A stretch of DNA of 11,636 nt from Christiangramia sp. (lineage in GTDB: Bacteria; Bacteroidota; Bacteroidia; Flavobacteriales; Flavobacteriaceae), in NCBI GenBank assembly GCA_024635735.1, contig JAGXII010000087.1, positions 1 through 11,636 on the forward strand. Reading direction: 5' to 3'. Made by a program: the position numbers and the translations under genes. Position 1 is the first letter of the stretch; every line of letters starts with the position of its first letter. Shown in pieces: positions 6,203-11,636 of this stretch. Below the pieces are notes generated by a model, which worked only from the letters and a program-made list of their open reading frames with translations, did no database searches and was not told where the DNA came from.

Positions 6203-9200
6203 CTAAAATTGTGTTTTTAAACTCATTCCGAAACTACGGGTAGAGGGATACGACATATCTTCCACTCCATATACGATGTTTCTACCCTGCAGGGCATTCA
6301 ATTCCGGGTCAAAATGCGGATTTTCGGTAAACAGCAAAAGGTTGCTTCCTACAAAACCTAATTTCAGACTCTCAAAACCAATGGACTCTGAAAATTTCTC
6401 TGAAAAAGAATAGTATAGGCTCAGCTGTCTAAGCTTTACATAAGACGCACTGTAGAGTGCACTGGCTTCATTTCCACGGTCATAGAAGTTATTGTAAAAC
6501 TGGCTTGCAGGAACCGAAGTGGTATTAGGTACATATTGAGGGCTTTCAGGAGTGCCTACGTTGGTAACCCCTTCCCCAATCACTCCATTTTCACGCCCGG
6601 CCAGTGTTTCTTTCAACACTCCCGAAGTACTTCCCAGGGCTTTGGTGCGGGAGACAATAGTGCCGCCTTTACGCCAGTCGAATAAAATATTCAGGTTAAA
6701 ATTCTTATAACTGAAACTGTTATTAAAGCCTACAATAAAATCGGGATTGTAATTTCCTAATAATTTTAAGGTTCCGTCCTGTACGGGAAGTCCGTTGGAA
6801 TTATAAAGGGTCTCGCCGTCAATCTCTACAAAACCGGTTCCATACATATCTCCCACTTTTCCGCCTTCACGTGCGATATAGAACACAGAATTTGAACCTC
6901 CTGAACCACCAAATACATCGGCAGTACCGGTTACAAACTGGGTGACTCCATCGGGAAGCTCAGTGACTTCACTTTCGTAAGTAGAATAATTTAAAGAGGA
7001 CTTCCAGTTAAAATCCTGCGCCTGGATGATCTTACCGCTTATCGCCGCTTCAAATCCTTTGGTGCGAACTTCTCCACCATTTACATTATAGTTAAGAAAG
7101 CCGCTGGTAGGGGAGATAGGACGGGAAATAATCTGGTCTATACTCACATTCTGATAAGCTGAAAAATCGGTTTGCAGCCTTCCCTCGAAAAACCATGCTT
7201 CTAATCCAGCTTCATAGGCATTGAGTCTTTCCGGCTTTAAATTGATATTTTTCAGTACGGTTTCGTTAGTTACCCTGAAGTTGGAGCCGTAATTTTGATT
7301 GAACAGGAAGTTCTGCGCATTTTGGTAAGGATCTGTATCATTTCCCACACTGGCCACACTTCCTCTTAATTTCAGGAAGGAAACAGCTTCGGGCAGCTCA
7401 AACATATTTGAAATAACATAGCTGAAGCCGGCTGAATAATATGCGAAAGAATTATTATCTGCTGGCAACGTACTACTCCAGTCGTTTCTGAAAGTAAGAT
7501 CCAGATACACCTGATCTTTATAGGATAAATTTCCCGTACCGTATAAGCTATTGATCCTTTTCTCAAAATCCTGGCTGTCGCCTTTTAAAGGAGTTGCGGA
7601 GTTTGCCAGGGTATAGATTCCCGGAAGTGCCAGTTGGGAAGCTTCTGCAAACTGATATTTGATATGCTGATCGAACCTGTTTCCCCCGGCAGTTAGCGAA
7701 TACTTCCAATCCTCATTAAAGCTGTCCCGGTAGGTGAGAAGAAAATCGGTATTCAGTTCCCTGAAATTCACATTATCTTCCCTGTAGGTTCCCTGCGGAT
7801 TTCTGTTGGTACTCACCGCTCTTCTAAATTCACGATCATCATTGTAGGTGTCCAATCCAGCTCTTATCTTTAAACTTACTTTATCGGTAATATCATAAGT
7901 TGCTGCAACATTTCCCAGAACCCGGTTTTTTTCAAAACTATTGGTATTCTCAAAAAGGGTGAGGTAAGGGTTGGTAAGCCATAAATAGTTAAAATCAAAA
8001 TGCTGCACACCTTCCTGCCCTGCCTGCCAGTAATCTCTTAAGGATGAAATATTGGTTTGCCGTCCTGTCCAGTTAAAGCCGTACATCACATTTTCATACC
8101 CATAACCCAGATTTGGCCGATTTCCACTTCTTGTATTTATATAATTCAAAAAAGTATTAATACGGAAATCTTCTGTTAGTTCCTGATCCAGGCTTAAGGA
8201 GATACCATCCCTTTTTAGATCGGTATTGGGTAGAATACCTTCATTTTTCAGGCTGCTATAAGAGAGCCTGGCGCTTCCTTTTTCCCATCCCGAACTAACA
8301 GCAATATTATTCTGATAAGTTACCCCAGTTTCAAAAAAGTCTCTGACATTATCAGGTCTGGAGACCCAGGGAGTAGGAGTGATTTCAGTAAAAGAGCCAC
8401 CTGGGAAAGTGCGGACAATAACATCGCCACCTCGAACCGAATTGCCATTAATATCTACTGAAGGACTGTCGAATTGAGGAATCAGAAGACCCTGATCCAG
8501 CCTGGGGCCATAACTGCTAATTCCGCCATCGTTCACCCCGGCACCGATTCCGTTTTCAAAAGCATATTCCCCGTTGGAACCACCTCCATATACGTTCTGA
8601 TAATCAGGAAGTGTGAGTAATGTTTCTATGGTGATGGAACTGCTGGTGCTCACTCCCAAACCACGGTTATTTTTTCCTCTTTTGGTAGTGATAAGGATCA
8701 CCCCATTAGCCGCCCTGGTTCCATATAATGCTGCGGAGCCGGCACCTTTTAAAACCGAGATGGACGCAATATCATTGGGACTAATTTCAGAAGCTCCATT
8801 TCCATAATCTATTTCCTGCAGGGCTCCATCATTAACCAGGTCACTGGTAATTTGTTCATTGTTGATGGGAACACCATCTACTACAAACAGCGGTTGATTG
8901 CTGCCTCCCAGAGAATTTTCTCCTCGAATCACTATTCGTGAAGAAGAACCCACTCCTGAAGATCCATTGGTGATCTGTACTCCGGCGACCTGGCCGGCCA
9001 GGCTGTTTACCACATTTGGCACGGTAACATCGGTTAGTTTTTCAGACCCGATTTCGGTCACGGCAGATACCAGCGATTGTCTTTCTTTTTCAATACCCAA
9101 GGCGGTAACTACTACTTCATCTAGAGATTCCGATGAAGTTTGGAGTATAATTTCTTGCGGAAAATTTCCGTTTATAATTTTTATTTCACTTGTTTTAAAT

Positions 9201-9421
9201 CCAATAGATGAAATTTTGATAGTAAAGTTATTTGAATTCGTCTCGATGCTAAATTCTCCATTTTTGTCGGTGCTGGTATAGTTATCTGTTCCCAGTTCCT
9301 GGATGGTAGCAAAAGCCACAGGCTCACCATTGTCGTCAAGAACAGAAGCTTCATAGGTTTGGATTTGTCCCTGCAGAATGATGGTAGAAAACAGAATAAT
9401 TGCCGTCATAAGTATTTTCAT
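6203..9421 (-). CDS. SusC/RagA-type TonB-dependent outer-membrane transporter
   Basis: This 1072-residue transporter is of normal size for the family. It has a signal peptide (about 1-19, ending LQGQ) and a carboxypeptidase-regulatory-like beta-sandwich domain (about 20-95). A TonB-box-like DEVVVTALGIEKE follows at 101-113. The plug domain contains QPLFVVDGVPINN (176-188) and the SusC/RagA signature ISPNDIASISVLKGAGSAAL (214-233) that continues into YGTRAANGVILITTKRG (234-250). A 22-strand beta barrel then runs to a C-terminal phenylalanine. It imports its ligand across the outer membrane using TonB/ExbBD energy and works with the SusD-like protein. It lacks an N-terminal STN signalling domain, and no sigma/anti-sigma pair or hybrid two-component regulator lies beside it, so control must come from elsewhere. 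It is the first gene of the minus-strand operon. I chose the ATG at 9421 because the signal peptide begins directly there. Confidence 0.95.
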   Translation of the reverse strand: MKILMTAIILFSTIILQGQIQTYEASVLDDNGEPVAFATIQELGTDNYTSTDKNGEFSIETNSNNFTIKISSIGFKTSEIKIINGNFPQEIILQTSSESLDEVVVTALGIEKERQSLVSAVTEIGSEKLTDVTVPNVVNSLAGQVAGVQITNGSSGVGSSSRIVIRGENSLGGSNQPLFVVDGVPINNEQITSDLVNDGALQEIDYGNGASEISPNDIASISVLKGAGSAALYGTRAANGVILITTKRGKNNRGLGVSTSSSITIETLLTLPDYQNVYGGGSNGEYAFENGIGAGVNDGGISSYGPRLDQGLLIPQFDSPSVDINGNSVRGGDVIVRTFPGGSFTEITPTPWVSRPDNVRDFFETGVTYQNNIAVSSGWEKGSARLSYSSLKNEGILPNTDLKRDGISLSLDQELTEDFRINTFLNYINTRSGNRPNLGYGYENVMYGFNWTGRQTNISSLRDYWQAGQEGVQHFDFNYLWLTNPYLTLFENTNSFEKNRVLGNVAATYDITDKVSLKIRAGLDTYNDDREFRRAVSTNRNPQGTYREDNVNFRELNTDFLLTYRDSFNEDWKYSLTAGGNRFDQHIKYQFAEASQLALPGIYTLANSATPLKGDSQDFEKRINSLYGTGNLSYKDQVYLDLTFRNDWSSTLPADNNSFAYYSAGFSYVISNMFELPEAVSFLKLRGSVASVGNDTDPYQNAQNFLFNQNYGSNFRVTNETVLKNINLKPERLNAYEAGLEAWFFEGRLQTDFSAYQNVSIDQIISRPISPTSGFLNYNVNGGEVRTKGFEAAISGKIIQAQDFNWKSSLNYSTYESEVTELPDGVTQFVTGTADVFGGSGGSNSVFYIAREGGKVGDMYGTGFVEIDGETLYNSNGLPVQDGTLKLLGNYNPDFIVGFNNSFSYKNFNLNILFDWRKGGTIVSRTKALGSTSGVLKETLAGRENGVIGEGVTNVGTPESPQYVPNTTSVPASQFYNNFYDRGNEASALYSASYVKLRQLSLYYSFSEKFSESIGFESLKLGFVGSNLLLFTENPHFDPELNALQGRNIVYGVEDMSYPSTRSFGMSLKTQF

Positions 9422-9715
9422 ATAAATTAGTTAGGTTTCTAAATAAAGAAATTTAAATAGTAAAATATCTTTTGGATCACACTCCTATATTCTTTATTTA
9501 TACCATCTTCAGAAAAAAATCACCCAATATTTTATTTTTTCTTAAATTTCTTTTCTCTCAAATTTGTCCTGTTATAGTTATCCGAATTCAGGTCAAGGAT
9601 TTACCACGGTTATATATCTTAAATACCGTATAATTTTTTTGAATTAGACCGGAGATCACTAAGCGGTAAGCCTGGTTTGGTTATTCTAAACGCTTAAAAT
9701 CAAATAAAAAACTAA
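9422..9715. promoter_or_regulatory. Divergent intergenic region, presumed to hold both operon promoters
   Basis: These 294 AT-rich bases separate the start of the SusC operon (-) from the start of the DUF547 operon (+), so promoters for both directions should lie here. I looked for the Bacteroidota consensus (TTTG around -33 and TAnnTTTG around -7) on both strands and found no convincing pair. A TATAAT-like hexamer on the plus strand at 9629-9634 has no good partner upstream. No open reading frame of note, tRNA or riboswitch fold is apparent. Confidence 0.45.
9445..9553. repeat. 12-bp AT-rich inverted repeat in the divergent region
   Basis: AAAGAAATTTAA at 9445-9456 is the exact reverse complement of TTAAATTTCTTT at 9542-9553. 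The arms are 85 bases apart. One arm lies near the SusC start and the other near the middle of the intergenic region. They might be paired sites for a regulator, but the arms are almost pure A/T, so a chance match in AT-rich DNA is a serious alternative. Confidence 0.2.
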
Positions 9716-10522
9716 ATGTCTGTAAAAATGAAATATATATTGATTTCCGTTTTAGGAATTTTTATTCTAATTCCAGGTTATGTTCTACTAAACAAATCGG
9801 GTTTCCTTGGTATGGCGGGACTGGATGATGCAGGTCTACATTGGGATAAAAAAACAAATGGACTTACTTCTACCATAGATCCCATTTTGGACCATACAAG
9901 CTGGGATAATTTATTAGAAAAATATGTGGACCAGGATGGGAACGTAAATTACCAGGGTTTTGTAAAGGAGAAAAAAGAACTCGAAGAATACCTTTCTTAC
10001 CTGGCTGAAAATCAGCCGAAGGAATCCTGGCCAATTGAGGAACAGCTCGCTTACTATATTAATCTATATAATGCAGGTACCGTTTTATTGATTGTGGAAA
10101 ATTATCCCGTTGCCAGTATTAAAGATATTGATAAACCCTGGCGTAAGGAATTCATCAGGATTGGTGATAAAAATATTTCACTGGGTACAATAGAGCATAG
10201 TATTTTGAGAAAAATGAATGAATCGCGAATCCATTTTGCCATAAATTGTGCTTCTTTTTCCTGTCCAAAATTACTCAATGAGGCTTATACAGCATCCGAA
10301 TTAGAAAACCAACTAGAAGAAGTTACGAAAGGCTTTATTAATTCTGACAAGAACAACATCGATAAAAATCAGCTAGAATTATCAAAAATCTTCGATTGGT
10401 ATAAAAAAGATTTTCCAAAGGGAGATTTGATATCTTATGTAAATAAATATAGCAAGATCAAGGTTAATGAAGATGCTGAAGTTGATTTTATGGATTATGA
10501 TTGGCGTTTAAATGAACAGTAA
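9716..10522 (+). CDS. DUF547 domain protein with N-terminal membrane anchor or signal peptide
   Basis: This 268-residue protein has one hydrophobic N-terminal segment (about 6-25), which suggests export to the periplasm or an inner-membrane anchor. It is followed by a complete DUF547 domain (about 60-235). Family hallmarks are visible: GNVNYQGFVKEKKELEEYL (75-93), EEQLAYYINLYNAGTVLLI (108-126), YPVASIKDI (130-138), ISLGTIEHSILR (154-165), RIHFAINCASFSCPKL (171-186), and LSKIFDWYKKDF (222-233). DUF547 proteins have a papain-like/transglutaminase-type fold in some predictions, with conserved Cys and His, but no function is established and I assign none. The start could also be the methionine at residue 5. 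The end overlaps the next gene by 11 bp, so the two are probably co-translated. In other flavobacteria DUF547 genes are, from memory, often found near TIGR04283 glycosyltransferases. Confidence 0.88.
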   Translation: MSVKMKYILISVLGIFILIPGYVLLNKSGFLGMAGLDDAGLHWDKKTNGLTSTIDPILDHTSWDNLLEKYVDQDGNVNYQGFVKEKKELEEYLSYLAENQPKESWPIEEQLAYYINLYNAGTVLLIVENYPVASIKDIDKPWRKEFIRIGDKNISLGTIEHSILRKMNESRIHFAINCASFSCPKLLNEAYTASELENQLEEVTKGFINSDKNNIDKNQLELSKIFDWYKKDFPKGDLISYVNKYSKIKVNEDAEVDFMDYDWRLNEQ

Positions 10523-11213
10523 TCCGTGCATCAGTATAGTAATACCTGTTTTTAACGAAGCTGACAATATCCTGACACTAATAGATTCCTTATATGAAAA
10601 TAGTACGGGATTTGTTCACGAAATTTTAGTGGTCGACGGTGGTAGTAGCGATGGTATAATTGAGTTGCTAAGATGTGATAAGCGCGTTAAAGTATTGAAA
10701 TCGAAAAAAGGAAGAGCAAAACAAATGAATTATGGTGCTCAAAAGGCAAAGGGAGATATTCTTTATTTTCTTCATGCTGACAGTTTTCCTCCTGAAGATT
10801 TTGACCTACTCATCGTGCTTTATTTACAAAAGAAACACTTGGCCGGTTGTTTCCACCTTAAGTTCAAGTCCAGGCATTGGTGGTTGCAATTAGCAGGTTG
10901 GTTAAGTAGTATTAACCACATTTCCGGCAGAGGTGGAGATCAGTCTTTATATGTGGAGAGTAAGTTATTTCGGGATCTTGGGGGATACAATGAAGATTAT
11001 ATTATTTATGAAGACATTGAATTTATTAAGCGCTTATATGGGAAACCTCAAACCCGGTTTAAAGTTATTAAAAAGCCAATATTAACTTCAGCCAGGCGGT
11101 ATGAAAAAACTGGTATCTGGAAATTACAGAAAGTATATTTTCAAATTTACTTCCAGAGCCTTTTAGGCGCTGGTCCTGAAAAGCTTTATGAACACTATAA
11201 AAAAATACTGTGA
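10512..11213 (+). CDS. Second TIGR04283-type family 2 glycosyltransferase
   Basis: This 233-residue GT-A glycosyltransferase shows ISIVIPVFNEADNI (7-20), VDGGSSDG (41-48), KKGRAKQMNYG (65-75), GDILYFLHADSF (81-92), GRGGDQSLY (139-147), YEDIEF (166-171) and TSARRYEKTG (192-201). These are the same blocks, in the same order and spacing, as in the glycosyltransferase at 363-1058, so the two are paralogues. The family signature is TIGR04283, named for arsenosugar biosynthesis. No signal peptide or clear transmembrane span is present, so it should be cytoplasmic or loosely membrane-associated. Its ATG overlaps the end of the DUF547 gene by 11 bp, and its TGA stop overlaps the GTG start of the next gene, so translational coupling across the operon is likely. 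Donor and acceptor are unknown. The paralogues differ in the stretch after the LHAD motif, which may reflect different acceptors. Confidence 0.88.
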   Translation: MNSNPCISIVIPVFNEADNILTLIDSLYENSTGFVHEILVVDGGSSDGIIELLRCDKRVKVLKSKKGRAKQMNYGAQKAKGDILYFLHADSFPPEDFDLLIVLYLQKKHLAGCFHLKFKSRHWWLQLAGWLSSINHISGRGGDQSLYVESKLFRDLGGYNEDYIIYEDIEFIKRLYGKPQTRFKVIKKPILTSARRYEKTGIWKLQKVYFQIYFQSLLGAGPEKLYEHYKKIL

Positions 11214-11636
11214 GTAAACCTAATAAAAAACACATCGTCATTATAGGCAATGGGATTTCAGGAATTACCTGTGCGCGCCATATCCGGAAAAATTCCGATG
11301 CAAAAATCACGGTTATTTCTGCGGAAAGCGATTATTTCTTTTCCCGTACTGCTTTGATGTATGTATATATGGGCCATATGAAATGGAACCACCTGAAACC
11401 TTATGAAGATTGGTTTTGGGAAAAAAACCGCATTGAATTAAAAAAAGCCCGGGTTGATAATATAGATTTTGAAACAAAAACACTTCATTTTTCTTCGGAA
11501 GAAACCCTGAATTATGATAAGCTGGTTTTGGCCACGGGTTCGGTTTATAATAAATTCGGTTGGGAAGGTCAGGATTTAAAAGGCGTACAGGGATTGATTT
11601 CCAAACAGGATTTAGAACTCCTGGAAGAAAATACCC
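11210..11636 (+). CDS. FAD/NAD(P)-dependent oxidoreductase, N-terminal part (3' end outside window)
   Basis: The frame opens with a GTG at 11210-11212 whose bases overlap the TGA stop of the glycosyltransferase (GTGA), and it stays open for about 142 codons to the window end. The translation begins MSKPNKKHIVIIGNGISG, with an FAD-binding GNGISG (13-18) on the first Rossmann strand. DYFFSRTALMYVYMGHM (41-57) follows, and then LVLATGS (105-111), the second FAD-contacting motif of Pyr_redox_2 proteins. No CxxxxC disulfide motif is seen in the visible part, unlike the reductase at 1037-2473, so it is more like an NADH dehydrogenase/ferredoxin-reductase-type flavoprotein. Substrate and electron acceptor cannot be told without the C-terminal half. 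The start-stop overlap places it in the DUF547-glycosyltransferase operon. Confidence 0.8.
   Translation, partial: MSKPNKKHIVIIGNGISGITCARHIRKNSDAKITVISAESDYFFSRTALMYVYMGHMKWNHLKPYEDWFWEKNRIELKKARVDNIDFETKTLHFSSEETLNYDKLVLATGSVYNKFGWEGQDLKGVQGLISKQDLELLEENT

Noticed and set aside
4746..9421. Calling the SusCD pair a polysaccharide utilisation locus
   Set aside because: No glycoside hydrolase, polysaccharide lyase or sulfatase is in the operon. The GH15 fragment at the left edge is on the opposite strand and converges on the operon, so it is not part of it.
9629..9634. TATAAT hexamer as a -10 box for the DUF547 operon
   Set aside because: No -35 or Bacteroidota -33 element lies at a suitable distance, and such hexamers are common in AT-rich intergenic DNA.
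11068..11310. Minus-strand 80-codon frame across the glycosyltransferase/oxidoreductase junction
   Set aside because: It is antisense to two conserved plus-strand genes and has no family features.

Overview
The window looks like chromosomal DNA of a marine-type Flavobacteriaceae member (Bacteroidota; Gramella/Salegentibacter-like is my guess). The reasons are a SusC/SusD outer-membrane pair, AT-rich DNA, AT-rich leaders without clear Shine-Dalgarno sites, a DUF547 protein, and tightly packed operons. I see no tRNA, rRNA, CRISPR array, insertion sequence or phage gene.

Layout. (1) Bases 1-326, + strand: the C-terminal end of a GH15 (glucoamylase/trehalase-like) glycoside hydrolase cut by the window edge. 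(2) Bases 363-9421, - strand: six genes that read leftwards as one probable operon. In order of transcription they are a SusC-type TonB-dependent transporter, a SusD-like lipoprotein, an exported nucleoside hydrolase, a methylthioribose-kinase-like phosphotransferase with a TTG start, a mercuric-reductase-like flavoprotein disulfide reductase, and a TIGR04283-type family 2 glycosyltransferase. Gaps are 11, 64 and 14 bp, and the last two junctions overlap (11 and 22 bp). (3) Bases 9422-9715: a 294-bp divergent intergenic region. (4) Bases 9716-11636, + strand: a second operon with a DUF547 protein, a second TIGR04283-type glycosyltransferase (11-bp overlap) and the start of an FAD/NAD(P) oxidoreductase that begins at a GTG overlapping the previous stop and runs off the window.

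How the genes may work together. The left operon reads like an uptake-and-processing pathway. SusC/SusD would bring a small molecule across the outer membrane, the exported nucleoside hydrolase would cleave an N-glycosidic bond, and the MtnK-like kinase would phosphorylate the released (possibly 5-modified) pentose. The reductase and glycosyltransferase would then act further along. The glycosyltransferase family is named for arsenosugar biosynthesis (earlier 'rSAM/selenodomain-associated transferase 2'), and a related glycosyltransferase next to another flavin oxidoreductase sits in the divergent operon. A working hypothesis is therefore a system that handles 5'-modified nucleosides or arsenosugars. 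No arsM or arsS gene is visible here, so the substrate is inference only. Plain nucleoside or 5'-deoxynucleoside scavenging is the conservative alternative.
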